From: Sipunculus nudus | Lineage: Eukaryota > Annelida > Sipuncula > Golfingiida > Sipunculidae | Assembly: GCA_026874595.1 (NCBI GenBank) | Contig: CM049320.1 | Coordinates: 44,466,714 to 44,530,713, forward strand | Reading direction: 5' to 3' | DNA: 64,000 nucleotides | Shown: positions 12,121-23,826 of the stretch, piece by piece | Position numbering within the stretch: position 1 is the stretch's first letter | Layout: every line of letters starts with the position of its first letter | Notes under the pieces: generated by a model | Database searches by the model: none | The model's input: the letters and a program-made list of their open reading frames with translations, nothing else | What the model was told of the DNA's origin: nothing | Translations under genes and position numbers: made by a program

Positions 12121-13670
12121 GATATGGCAGACGCAGAGGAAAACATTTTCCAGAGTAATATTACTGAGCGGTACTCGATTAGACCAAGCTCTGTCGAAAA
12201 TCTCTGTCTCGCAGACTTTGCATCTAACTATAAAGTGAAGTATGGAACCATGAATGAAGACGAAAATGACAGCATGCCAGTTGTACTAGATACTGATAAT
12301 GACCGAGAGGCTAATCAAGCAGAATTACCAAAAGAAATAAAGTTGATGAGTGGAGCTATGATGAATAAACGAAAACGTCCAGCAGTAATTAGATTTCATA
12401 AGTTTAGTATTGAAAAACATCCAAGTGACTTCTATCGAGCAAAGTTGATGCTATATCTACCATGGCGAAACGAAGATGTTGATCTGTTGGGTGGTTTTGA
12501 TGATTTTGCGTCACATTACTTTCGTATACAGGATTGGATAGCTGTAAATGAAGCAAAATACACAGAAAACGTAGAACTTGTGGACCAAGCGATCCACAAC
12601 AATGCACAGTTTGGACCGCCTGAACATGCGTGGGCAAATGTTGCACCTGGTGCTGAACATAGCAATTTGACGCTAATGCAGATTTGATCGAAAACCCCAT
12701 GTGCGATCATATTTCCGAAATTATTGCCCGCTATGAAGCAGAGGCTGTGAGACAAATCTTACCTGATGATGAATACAGAAAGATGGTGCGTGGTTTAAAT
12801 GAGAAACAAGCAAAAATCGTATTCTTCAACAGGAAATGGTGCAAAGAAGCTATTTTAGCTTTGAAACTAAAGCAAGTTACAAAGCCTTATCATGTGTTTA
12901 TGAGTGGACCATTTGCTGAAATGCTCTGTCGCATTAGAACCGGAAACCATACTGAAGCAGATATTGCATTACTAGAATCACGACAGATTACGGAAGATGA
13001 TCCAAATTATCCAGAGAACGCTTTACACGTTTATGCATACAATTGTGATGTTGATGAAAGAAATTTGAAGAAATTAAAAGAATTGGAGCCCAATGAAGAC
13101 AATTTGATATACATTCATGCATCAGATGATAAAACTAACAGCACTGGGCAAGTCAATCAAGAAAAGGTGGCAACATCACAAAAGCGATCGGAAACAGCGG
13201 GCTTACATACGGTTCTTATATTGACAGTTGGTGCCAGGGTCATGCTTAAATACAACATCGATACGGCTGATGGTCTGGTCGATGGTGTTATCGGCACATT
13301 ACAATATATAGTAAAGAATGTCAATGGAACTGTTCAAGTGATTTTGGTGAAATTTGATGATGAATCTGTTGGGAAAGGTGCGTTTTCTGCTAGTCAATGG
13401 AAACAAGAATACCCTAGCGGAGTGCCTATTAAGAGACATGAAGCAAGATACGAAAAAGGAAACCGAAAGGGAGCTCAGATTGCAAGGAGACTATTTCCAT
13501 TAACATTAGCATGGGCAGTCACCATCCACAAATGCCAGGGTCTAACGGTAGACAAAATTGCTGTAAACATGAAAAAGGCGAAGCGTTTTGCAAAAGGACA
13601 AGCATATGTTGCATTTAGTAGAGTGAAAACGTTAGAAGGTTTTTAAATCTTAGATTTTGATGCTGCTGGA
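12121..13670 (+). pseudogene. Helitron Pif1-like helicase domain with ATPase core deleted
   Basis: The linker and pre-helicase region runs 12121-12670, for example RFHKFSIEKHPSDFYRAKL and MLYLPWRNEDVDLLGG. A frame change near 12668 passes to the 12684-13646 frame with LNEKQAKIVFFNRKWCKEAI. The protein reaches YHVFMSGP, the residues that precede Walker A in this family, and at about 12910 jumps directly to FAEMLCRIRTGNHTEAD, which belongs well downstream. Walker A, Walker B and the motifs between them are absent. The C-terminal helicase motifs remain: VTIHKCQGLTVDKIAV at about 13522 and YVAFSRVKTLEGF at about 13606. A TAA at 13644-13646 is followed in the same frame by more coding sequence. 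Confidence 0.85.
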
Positions 13671-14498
13671 ACAAAAGCTAACAGCAATTTAGAAGGTGAA
13701 ATGGAGGAAATGCGGGAGAATACAGTACCAACAGATGAACTGAATCTGGTGAATCAAAACTCTGAATGGACACTTATTGGTCAGCTGAATATACGTTATT
13801 TTCTGCCAAAAATCCCCGACTTCTTGAGCGATAGACAAGCCCGCATTTTCAAACGCGCAGATCTAATGTGTTTCACGGAAACATATTTGACAGATGACCA
13901 CAATCTGGATATTTTTTTCTGAAAAGTACCAGTATGAGACATTCAGATATAATGTACCATCTGAACAGAAGCACAGTGGATTGCATGGTGTTATGATATG
14001 CGTAAAAAAGAAACTGGAGCCAGATGAAGTTACTGTCAACTGTGAGGGACTGGAATGTAAAACTGTGCAGTTGAAAATTCAGGAATCGAAAACCATTGTA
14101 GTTGTTGTATATAGAAAACCGTTATACCCTCTTGAACACTTTTGCCAAAGATTTCGTTCTGTAATCTCCTCTTCGCCATTGAATTTTCCAGTATTTATAT
14201 GGGAGACTTTAATGATGATTTGAATGAAAAGAAAGAAAGTAAATTATGTGTATTAATGAAGGAAATGGGATTTGAGCAATTTGTGAGGAAGCCTACAACT
14301 GATAGAGGCACACTGATAGACCATATATACCACATCAATATTGGTACAATGGAAGTTTCTGCAGAAGTTCATGATACATACTTTTCTGATCATGACATCA
14401 CATTTTGTACTTTCAGGAATAAAGAATTATGTTTGCATTCAATTCATACTGTCATTTTTAATAGACTGTCAAATTATTGTATTTATGATTATTTTTGA
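13671..14498 (+). pseudogene. C-terminal AP-type endonuclease (EEP) domain of the Helentron
   Basis: In frame with the helicase after one stop, the 13701 frame gives WTLIGQLNIRYFLPKIPDF and ADLMCFTETYL (metal-binding Glu). A frame change near 13915 leads to GLHGVMICVKKK and TIVVVVYRKPLYPLEHF. A second change near 14190 leads to IYMGDFNDDL, TTDRGTLIDHIYHI and TYFSDHDITFCTF. GDFND and SDHD are the standard EEP catalytic motifs. The domain is similar to LINE endonucleases, but its position directly after the helicase, in the same original frame, shows it is part of the Helentron protein and not a separate LINE. It is inactive as it stands because of the frame changes. Confidence 0.85.
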
Positions 14499-15410
14499 CA
14501 TTTTGTTATCATTTAGATGCATATACATTTATATTAGCACAAATTTGAATATATTATTGTGAAATGATACATATACAATTTACAAAAATGACATTTGGAA
14601 CAGTTTACTGGATAATGACATGCAATGATTATGACTAGTTTCTCTCCCAATGACCTTTTGTGTTTCCCGAGGATTTTCCCGAAAGAGAAACCTTTATTGT
14701 TAGTTTAAATTGAATATATTTCATATCAGTGCGGCATAGAAACTGACGGATTGTCTGGAATGTGTTCCTTATGTTAATTGCTAAACAATAAAAATTAAAG
14801 TCGGTAAAAACACACTGTTCAATCAACATAATACCACAAATAATAATCTCATTTATACATTCATATAAGTTTATAACTAAAATGTTTTGGCTCATCCTTT
14901 ATTTGATGAATTGAGACGGATACATAGAAAATGACTTTTTTAATTCTGTAAACACTGAAAAAATAAGATTTTTATTATATCGTCACAAATGGCTTGTGAT
15001 TCGAGAAATCTTATCAGCTTAATTTTTTAATGGAATTGAAATGCATCTGAATACCCAATATTACAGGCATAGGACTGTATTATTCAGTATGACATAATCT
15101 AACATAATATTGTGAAGCTTAAAGGAATGATGACGAAATGCTTGGGATCATCTGCACAATGCCATCACACTCTCTTTTGCAATTTTACCTAAGATTTCGT
15201 TGTTATCCTGAATAATAACAATTACTGATATATGTATTCGAAACATCCATCATCATTTTACTAAGACATGAGTGAGCACATTTTGCCAGATTCCGGAGTA
15301 AATGTAGAGTTTTAAAATATATAACACGTTACCGCAAATTTCTCTTTACTGATTTCTCAATTTCCCAAGTTCAATATTGAACTTCAATTTGAGCGTCATT
15401 TGGAGTGAGA
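14499..15410. other. AT-rich stretch after the Helitron
   Basis: No gene was recognised. The Helitron 3' end should lie in the first part of it, but no distinctive terminus was found. Confidence 0.4.
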
Positions 15411-15668
15411 AGATGGCAGGCTGTGTGATAAGCACGGTCGGTCTCTCCTCGAAAGACCAGTGGCATACCATTATTAATTTGGGACATGGCTAGTTACGGC
15501 ACTAGGGGACAGGACGTGGCAGACTGTTTGGTAAGCACGGTCGGTCTCTCATGAAAAAAAACAGTGGCCTACCATCACTCATTGGGACATGCCTAGTAAC
15601 GTCACTTGGGGCAGGAAGTGGGAGGCTGTGTAATAAGCACAGTCGGTCTCTGAGGGAAGAACCGGTAT
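15411..15668 (+). repeat. Tandem repeat, unit about 103 bp, 2.5 copies
   Basis: 'taagcacggtcggtctctc' starts at 15429 and 15532, and a variant 'taagcacagtcggtctctg' starts at 15634, giving spacings of 103 and 102 bp. The units share 'ggcaggctgtgt', 'cagtggc.taccat' and 'gggacatg.ctagt.acg'. No coding function is seen. Confidence 0.9.
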
Positions 15669-15953
15669 GTTTACAAAATAGTGCCTGCACAAAGTTGGCA
15701 AATGAGATGCATGTAAGCTATAAAAATTCATGTTCATAACATGTTACAGTATCACAAGAACTAACTATGTTGTATATACATATATCCTTTATGTAACCTG
15801 CCACCACTGTGCTATTTTACAAAATAAAATATATTATTAATTTGAATTCATTGTCGTTATCCATTAAGCCGTGCAACGCATACAAACTAACAGGTGGTCT
15901 GGTATGAATGTTTTTATACTTCTGTTATTTGGTATAGAAAAGAGAATGAAGTC

Positions 15954-15955
<2 letters not shown>

Positions 15956-15990
<35 letters not shown>
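15956..15990. repeat. (TA)n microsatellite
   Basis: About 17 TA units. Confidence 0.95.
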
Positions 15991-15992
<2 letters not shown>

Positions 15993-18900
15993 TAAAATTA
16001 CAACAGCAAAACTAATTAAATGCAGCCTGCTGCAAAATACTCTAGACCTCTCTGGCTTTAAAAATGAAAAGTTTTAAAAATAAGACGTATTCTTCAAATA
16101 TAAACCATTTAACCCCAACAATTTTGAACCGTGGTAACCGCAATGTTAGCGAGCCATGCCTAAGAAAAATGGCCATAGTTGAAGGGAAACACTGAGGTAA
16201 GTTAATGTGGTTGTGACAGTTTCGGAATAAAATGTGAAGAAAAAAGCAGTTGTGAAGTTTTAAGTAGCATTCGCCTTGGATCTATTAAAAAAGCTTCCAG
16301 AAATCATACATATATACAAGAGATGTAAAGGTTCCAAAGTTATTTATCCCAAACTGGACCCTCTTGAATGCTATATATTGGACAAAAGAACATGCGAGTA
16401 GGCAAAATTTAGGACAACTGACAAACAGGCAGACATACTGACAGAATAGCAGACGGGTAACTATAGATCATATCATAAGAAGACGAAAAGAAAGAAAATT
16501 AGCCACATACAGCTTCCTGAAATCGTTCCGATATACAATATGTGTATGTTACAAAGTGATTCCTGCATAACTGGTCTGTAGAACGTCAGAGGCAAGAAAC
16601 CGTTAACAGGGGAAAACTGACGAACAGACAGACATACTGACAACGTGACACAGTTGAAACCGACTAGACCAGGTTAAGAAGAGGATGCAGGAGAATAAAA
16701 TGACCTTAAGTTCGTAAAGATAGGGCCAATATTGGCAAAGTCACAAAGAATATAAAATGTTTACCTGTTTTGATGACCTTGACCTAGAACTTTGACCTAT
16801 AAACAAATACACAAACAGCTTCCACAAATCATTCTGAATACAATATCTGTAAGTTGCAAACTGATTCCTGTAAAACCGTGGCCTTTAGAGTGATATATGT
16901 AAGAAGCAATATACAGCAAGCAGAAGAAATTGGGGACAAATGAAAACAACACACCTACAGAAAAAATATACAAAGTTGAGACCAGTTTACTAGATCAGGT
17001 TTTGAAGATGATAAAGAGGAAGAAAATGGGCCAAAATTTGTAAAGATAAGACCTAAATTGACAAAGTTATGAGGAACATAATATTTTCAAGTGTTTTGAT
17101 CACCTTGACCTTGAACTTTGACCTATTGAAAATACAAACAGCTTCCACAAATCGTTCCGATATACAATGTGTGTTAGGTACAAAGTGATTCCTGTAAAAC
17201 CGTGCCCTTTAGACAGCTATTTGTAAGATGCAACATTCAGCGAGCATAGAGTAGGTGAAATGGAGAATAACTGACAAACATACAGGCATACTGACAAAGT
17301 TACCCAAGGATGAGACCACATGACTTAACCAACTTATGGAGAAGACTCAGAGGAAGAAAATAAGCTATAGTTTTTGTAATTCAGATTTATAGTTTCGGAG
17401 ATATGGCCAAAAATTGATACGTTGTGTTTCGTTTGCAGTGCCCCAAGCGACTCTTTTCCAAAAATGAAAAAATCACTCTCGAGATATAAGTGCAAGGCAT
17501 AAGATGTATCAGTTTCAAAAGGATTCCTTCAAAACTGTGGCCTGTAGAATTCTATATGTAAAACGCAAGATCCGGCAAACAAAAGAAATCAAGAACAATT
17601 GACAAACCAACAGACATACTGATAAAAAGTGACAAGTGGAGAAAAAAGATGACCAAGTCATAAGGAGTGCAAAGGAAGAAAATAAGCTATAGTTTATGTA
17701 ATTCAGATTTACAGTTACGGAGATATGGCCAAAAAATGATACGTTATTAAGGTTCGGGTGCAGCGCCCCCTAGCGGCCATATCCCGAAAATGGAAAATTG
17801 CTTTTGAGATATTAGTGTAAGACATAAGAGTCAACAGTTTCAAAAGGATTCCTGCAAAACTGTAGCCTGTAGAATGCTATATGTAAGACACAAGAACCAG
17901 CAAGAAGGCGAAATTGAGAACAACTGACAGACAGACATACTGACAAATTGACACAAAGTTGAGAAAAGATGAATTGACCATGTTATGAAGAAGACACAAA
18001 GGAAAAAAATGAGCCTAAGTTTGTGAAAATAGGACCAATATTGACAAAGTTATAATAAAAATAAAGTTTCGATGTTTTTGCGATGACCTTAACCTTGATC
18101 TTCGACCTATGTCGACCAAAAATAATAGGCTTCCAGGATTTTTTACTTTCAATCATCCCTGAAAGTTTCAGATCGATTGCTCAAAAATTGTGGCCAGGAG
18201 AGTACTGACAAACAAACAAACAAACAAACACACAAACTAGATGACCTGAGGTCACGCGCTTGCCGGAAATGATGTAAAGTTAGTCAGATAAACGAGCAGT
18301 GTCAAAGTGAAAGAAAATAATCCATATTTTGTGAAGAAAGAACCAATATTAACAAAGTTCTAAAGAAAATAAGATTTTGATATATTTTGATCACCTTGAC
18401 CTTTGACCTAATTGAATAATAAACATAGGACTTCCAGATATCATCAGAATATATGACAAGTGTTATTTACAAAACGATTCCTGCAAAATTATGGCAAGTA
18501 GAATGCTACATGTGAGACGCAAGAACCAGAAAGCAGTCGAAATTGAGGACAACTGACAAACAGACAAACATACTGACTAACTGACCCAAGATTGAGATTA
18601 GATGACTTAATCATGTTATGAAGAAACCTTAGAGGAAGATAATAAGCTATAGTTTATGTAAATGAGGTTAAAAGTTTTGGAGATATGGCCAAAAAATGAT
18701 ATGTTGTGCAAGTTTGAGTGCACCGCCCCCTGGCGGCCAATTCTGGAAAATGAAAAATCGGTTTCGAGATATTAGTGTAAGACATAAGATGTAATAGTTT
18801 TAAAAGGATTCTTTCAAAACTGTGGCCTGTAGAATGCTATATGTGAGACGCAAGAACTGGCAAGCAAGCGAATTTGAGGACAACTGAGAAACAGACGGAC

Positions 18901-19517
18901 ACACAGACAAAGTGACTAAAGATTGAGACCAAATGAATACACCAGGTTTTTGGAAAGACCCAGAGGAAGAAAATAAGCTATAGTTTATGTAAATGAGGTT
19001 TGTAGTTTTGGAGATATGGCCAAAAAAAGATATGTTGTGCAAGTTTGAGTGCACCGCCCCCTAGCGGTCAATTCTGGAAAATGAAAAATCGGTTTCGAGA
19101 TATAAGTGTAAGACATAAGATGTAATAGTTTTAAAAGGATTCTTTCAAAACTGTGGCCTGTAGAATGCTATATGTGAGACGCCAGAACCGGTAAGCAGGC
19201 GAATTTGAGGACAACTGAGAAACAGACGGACACACTGTCAAAGTGACTCAAGATTGAGTCAAAATGACTCCACCAGGATTTAGAAAAGACCCAGAGGAAG
19301 AAAATAAGCTATAGTTTATGTAATTGAGGCTCACAGTTTTGGAGATATCGCCAAAACATGATATGTTGTGGAGGTTTGCATACAGCGCCACCTAGCGGCT
19401 GCATTCAAAAAATGGAAAAACAATTTCGAGATAATAGTGTCGGACTTACGATATGTCAGTTTCAAAAAGATTCCTGCAAAACTGTGACCTCCAGGGCAAG
19501 ATTACTGAAATCTCGAA

Positions 19518-19538
19518 ATATCTCGTTTGACGAGATAT
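19518..19538. repeat. Perfect short palindrome in family A, copy 1
   Basis: ATATCTCGT, a 3-base loop TTG, then ACGAGATAT. The same palindrome is at 20943-20963, and a related one in reversed family A near 58077-58100. Confidence 0.85.
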
Positions 19539-20942
19539 TATACGAGATATCACGAAACTTTTAATAAAATCTTGCAGTACTTGTTAAATGTTACCTGATG
19601 CAAAAAACTAGACCTCTCTAGCTTTAAAACTGACAAAGTTAGAAAAATAAGACCCCTTATTTCAGAATATCATGACTTTTTCCCCCAAATGCGTAACCAT
19701 GGTTACGGCAAATTTAAAGGGCTACACACCAGAAGAAAGGCCTGGGAATGACGTTTAAAATGAGCTATGTTTGAAGAAGATACCACTAATAGTAAGAAAG
19801 ATATGAAGAAAAAACCGTTTTGTATACTTTTGATGACCTTGACCTTGACCTTTGACCTATATTGCCCAAAAACAATAGGCTTCCTGGAATTTTGATTATT
19901 GACCAGCTGTGTCAGATGGAAAGCTATTGCTGCAAAAGTGTGGCCTGTAGAGAGTCCACAGACAAACAAACAAACAAACAAACAAACAAACTAGATGACC
20001 AGAGGTCACGTGCTTGCCGGAAATGAAGTTAAGTTAGTAAGATAAACGATCAATGTCAAAGTGAAAGAAAATAATCCCTAGTTTGTAAAGATAGGATCTA
20101 TATTAACAAAGTTCTGAAGAAAAAAAATGTTGATATGTTTCCATCACCTTGACCTTTGACTTATTTGATTAATAAACATAGGGCTTCCAGATATCATTAC
20201 GAAATATGACAAGTGTAAGTTACAAAGCGATTCTTGCAAAATTGTGGCCAGTAGAATACTACATGTGAGACGCAAGAACCAGGAAGCAGGTGAAATTGAG
20301 GACAACTGACAAACAGACAAACATACTGACAAACTGACCAAAGATTGAGACCAGTTGACTTAATCATGTGATGGAGAAACCTCAGAGAAAGATAATAAGC
20401 TATAGTTTATGTAAATTAGGTTTATAGTTTTGGAGATATGGGCAAAAAATGATATGTTGTGGAAGTTTGAGTGCACCGCCCCCTAGTGGCCATATTTGGA
20501 AAATGAAAATTAGTTTCGAGATATTAGTGTAAGACATAAAATGTAATAGTTTTAAAAGGATTCTTTGAAAACTGGGACCTGTAGAATGCTATATGTAAGA
20601 CGCAAGAACCGGCAAGCAAGCAAGCGAATATGAGGACAACTGAGAAACAGACGGACACACTGACAAAGTGACTCAAGATTGAGTCGAAATGACTACACCA
20701 GGATTTAGAAAAGACTCAGAGGATGAAAATAAGCTATAGTTTATGTAATTGAGGCTCACAGTTTTGGAGATATGGCCAAAACATGATATGTAGGGGAGGT
20801 TTGTATACAGCGCCACCTAGCGGGTGCATTCAAAAAATGGAAAAACAATTTCGAGATAATAGTGTAGGACTTACGATATGTCAGTTTCAAAAAGATTCCT
20901 GCAAAACTGTGACCTCCAGGGCACGATTACTGAAATCTCGAA

Positions 20943-20963
20943 ATATCTCGTTTGACGAGATAT
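20943..20963. repeat. Perfect short palindrome in family A, copy 2
   Basis: Identical to the palindrome at 19518-19538, 1425 bp downstream. The palindrome is one of the best-conserved parts of the unit. Confidence 0.85.
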
Positions 20964-21531
20964 TATACGAGATATCGCGAGAATTTTAATAAAATCGTGC
21001 AGTACTTATTAAATGCTACCTGATGCAAAAAACTAGACCTCTCTAGCTTTAAAAATGACAAAGTTAGAAAAATAAGACCCCAGATTTTCGAATATCATGA
21101 CTTTTTCCCAAAAATTCGTAACCATGGTTACGGCCAATTTGAAGCTGCTACACACCAGAAGAAAGGCCTTGGAATGACGATTAAAATGAGCTATGTTTGA
21201 AGTAGATACGACTAATAGTAACAAAGATATGAAGAAAAAACCGTTTTGTATACTTTTGATGACCTTGACCTTGACCTTTGACCTATATTGACCAAAAACA
21301 ATAGGCTTCCTGGAATTTTGATTCTTGACCAGCTTTGTCAGATGGAAAGCTATTGCTGCAAAATTGTGGCCTGTAGAGAGTCCACAGACAAACAAACAAA
21401 CAAACAAACCAACAAACAGACATACGCAACTGACCAACCAACTTGCCGAAATCGAAGATTTCCGGCAAGCAACAAACAGACATACGCAACTGACCATCAT
21501 GCTTGCGAAATCGAAGATTTCCGGCAAGCAA

Positions 21532-21887
21532 TGAAGGCTGGACACAAACAGGCACAAAATACGGTCTGGAACCTCGAACTTAGGAGTATTGTACCAGCCA
21601 GCGTTCGCCTTCCCGTTTGCGCCATCTAGTTTGCGTGTCGTCATTTCCGTTCCGAACACACTGTAAACATGTCTCCCGAATCACCCGAGTGAGTGAATCG
21701 TAAACAAATCTCCGGATTCACCCGATTGACACCCAGTCACAAAAAATAACTACATAGAGCTCAAGCTATAGTCGGGACTAGGATTATAAAAATCTTTATC
21801 CAGTGAACATTATCTCAGCTCCAGGACATACTAGCAAATAATTTCAGCTCAGTAATATTCTGGCAACTACTGACGCCAGTCTTGCCA
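21532..21887 (-). repeat. gypsy-1 3' LTR (left copy)
   Basis: 356 bp, matching 29527-29878 closely, with a few substitutions and short indels. Read on + it begins TGAAGGCTGG and ends TTGCCA. Shared phrases include 'gtttgcgccatctagtttgc', 'catgtctcccg' and 'ctcagctccaggacatac'. Confidence 0.93.
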
Positions 21888-21893
21888 CCCCCT
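21888..21893 (-). promoter_or_regulatory. Polypurine tract of gypsy-1
   Basis: On the minus strand the bases immediately before the 3' LTR are AGGGGG followed by TGGCAAG, the expected position for the plus-strand primer of reverse transcription. The tract is short. Confidence 0.5.
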
Positions 21894-22446
21894 GTACTTT
21901 GGCACGTCCTCGTGTCAAGAAACAGTAGCTTAATGAACATAACGCAGTGGGAATTGAACCTTCCTTACGTGTAAATGGTTAAAAAACTATAAGAATAAGA
22001 CCCTTCCTTGCGCTTACAAAACATCAACGGGACATTCTTCTTAACATAAAATTACCCAGGACTGAAACACTCTTTTGTATATCCAGATACAAAGAAACTG
22101 GCAGACCTAATTGGATGCATAATACATGAACTAGGCATACACGGCAACCCTATGTGGGAGACTTAACCCCTCTCTAACATGCATGATACATCTAGTTAAC
22201 AAGTTTTACAATCACCCTGTTTTACAATCACCGAGGTTTTCAACACATCTTAAAACAAAACCAGTGTATTCTACATGGCAAACTGATAAACCCATTGTAA
22301 ACTTAGCAGGTTAATCATTACTTACATGAACCAGTGTCTACCATACGACACGGTCCCAACTACATATATGATAAATAATAAGCAAGTGAATAATGTATGT
22401 CAGCCTCGTACCCTAAGTTAATATCAAGTCCTCCTTATCGGTGAGT

Positions 22447-23826
22447 TTAAACATAAGTTGGTCCTATATTGGTAATACGTTGGTTCATTATTCTTGGCAC
22501 TTCTGTTATTGGTCTTGGCCAATGGCCAATATTTGAGTGCTGACCAGCATTCACACGTTGCGGACGTCTGTGGTCCGGGGGATCCGGTTCCTCCTGGGGT
22601 TCCGGCTGCCCATGAAGCTCTCTCATAACTCCTTGGGGTCGCTCCTGTGCATCAGACTGAGGAGGGATCTCAATTAGCAGATCATCATCTGTCTCGCTGT
22701 CCGAACTATCTGTGTCTCCAACATATGATTGTTTCTCTGAGCGGTTCGGTTGCCGAAAGAGCCTCTTTGGCTGTCCGATCATGAAGTTCCTTCCTCCGAT
22801 CTGCTGAAATCCCTAACTTCTTTTGTACTAGTTTGTACATCTCCCTCATTTTGTTTTGATGATTTGCTACCCACTCGTCATACGTGTCATGATCATCTCC
22901 CTTTGTCCTTGGGAATAGAGAATCTATAGGAAGCTTTGGTTTTCTTCCAAATAACAGGAAGAATGGTGAATGGCCTGTGGAAGCGTTAGGTGTGGTACTG
23001 TATGCGTAAACCACGTCCCCAAGGTACTCAGCCCATCTGCGTTTCTTCTCTGGTTCTAGAACTCGAAGTAGGTCATGGAGAGACCGATTAAATCGTTCAG
23101 CTTGTCCATTACCAGCAGGGTGCCACGGAGTGGTATGAGAGCGTTTTACCCAATACAGACGACATAGGTCCTTCACAATTTGGGCCTCAAAATCTCTCCC
23201 TTGGTCTGAATGTATTCGCTGTGGGGCCCCAAACCGATGAAACCACTCTTTCACGAGGATGCGAGCCACTGTGATTGCTTTTTGATCTCTTGTGGCGAAA
23301 GCAGCTGTCCACTTAGTGAACACGTCCGTGACCACTACATTTTCCCTACCATCCGAGGAAGGCTCCATAACCGTGAAATCTACAGCCACCACTTAAAGGG
23401 CTGTGTGGCACTTATACTGTCCAATGGGGTACGCACCTTCTGTTTCTTTGAGAGCACACAACGGTTACACCTGTCGATATGGGTCTTGATATCTTCATGC
23501 ATTCGTGGCCAGTAACACCTCTGGCGGACCACACTCTCCGTGCGCTCTAGACCCTGGTGCCCATGGGCCTCATGGCACCAACTGATGAGAGTGTCTCTTA
23601 GTTCTTGTGGCAATACCACTTGCATGACCTTGCCTCCATTGGGGTCGATCACCACCCGCTCGAGCACCTCGTCCACCAGTGTTAGCCTCTCCCACTGTCG
23701 GTACAAAAGTTGAGTCATTTCCGTTTCTTTTCGTCTCTCTCCAGCTGGGCTTCTGCTGTCTAAGAACGGCTGGGTACACAGGGGATATGTAGGGGTCGTT
23801 TCTTTGTAGCTTCCCCATGCTTTCAT
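22447..23826 (-). pseudogene. gypsy-1 integrase region
   Basis: Three overlapping frames. The 23380-23826 frame has the zinc-binding H..H..C..C segment (CHEAHGHQGLERTES then HIDRCNRCVL). The 22706-23392 frame has the catalytic core: VAVDFTVM (first Asp), RIHSDQGRDFE (second Asp) and NGQAERFNRSLHDLL (Glu), followed by TGHSPFFLLFGRKPKLP. The 22447-22782 frame is the acidic, Pro-rich C-terminal tail, ending near a dibasic RRPQRVN motif. It would join retroviral-type cDNA into host DNA in the nucleus. The catalytic triad is present, but the frame breaks prevent a continuous protein. Confidence 0.9.

Larger units (their letters stand above)
8311..14498 (+). mobile_element. Broken Helentron-type Helitron with OTU and endonuclease
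   Basis: One ancestral polyprotein can be followed from 8311 to about 14432. The domains are, in order: a charged repeat region, a Cys-rich segment, an OTU-like protease, the Helitron Rep domain with its HUH motif, a Pif1-like helicase, and an AP-type (EEP) endonuclease. An endonuclease at the end of the Rep-helicase protein is the mark of Helentrons, and OTU domains are known in some animal Helitrons. At least four nonsense codons, several frameshifts and an internal helicase deletion show that the copy is dead. The DNA ends were not located: Helentrons lack the TC...CTRR ends of plant Helitrons, and no clear end was seen. Confidence 0.9.
16000..21531 (+). repeat. Family A: large higher-order tandem array
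   Basis: Successive modules of roughly 330-450 bp carry, in order: 'TGACCTTGACCTTTGACC'-type runs, 'aataggcttcc', 'gcaaaactgtggcctgtaga', 'tatatgtaagacgcaagaac', 'gaggacaactgacaaacag', 'gaggaagaaaataagctata', 'ggagatatggccaaaa' and 'cgccccctagcggcc'. Two long units are nearly identical at a spacing of 1425 bp (19240-19990 against 20665-21410). A 331-bp sub-unit is duplicated near 18500-19150 and absent from the second long unit. A perfect hairpin lies at 19518-19538 and 20943-20963. Open frames recur between units but change and break, so no gene is called. Confidence 0.9.

Noticed and set aside
13701-14498. Independent LINE endonuclease after the Helitron
   Set aside because: Same original frame as the helicase with only one stop between them, no RT follows, and an endonuclease at this place is known in Helentrons.
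19358-20989. Two similar 68-codon open frames at 19358-19564 and 20783-20989
   Set aside because: They are similar only because both lie in family A long units; other units break the frame, and there is no protein motif.
21033-21659. 208-codon minus-strand open frame with Cys/Leu/Val-rich repeats
   Set aside because: It is the translation of 'caaacaaacaaacag'-type repeats and runs into the gypsy-1 LTR. Not a gene.
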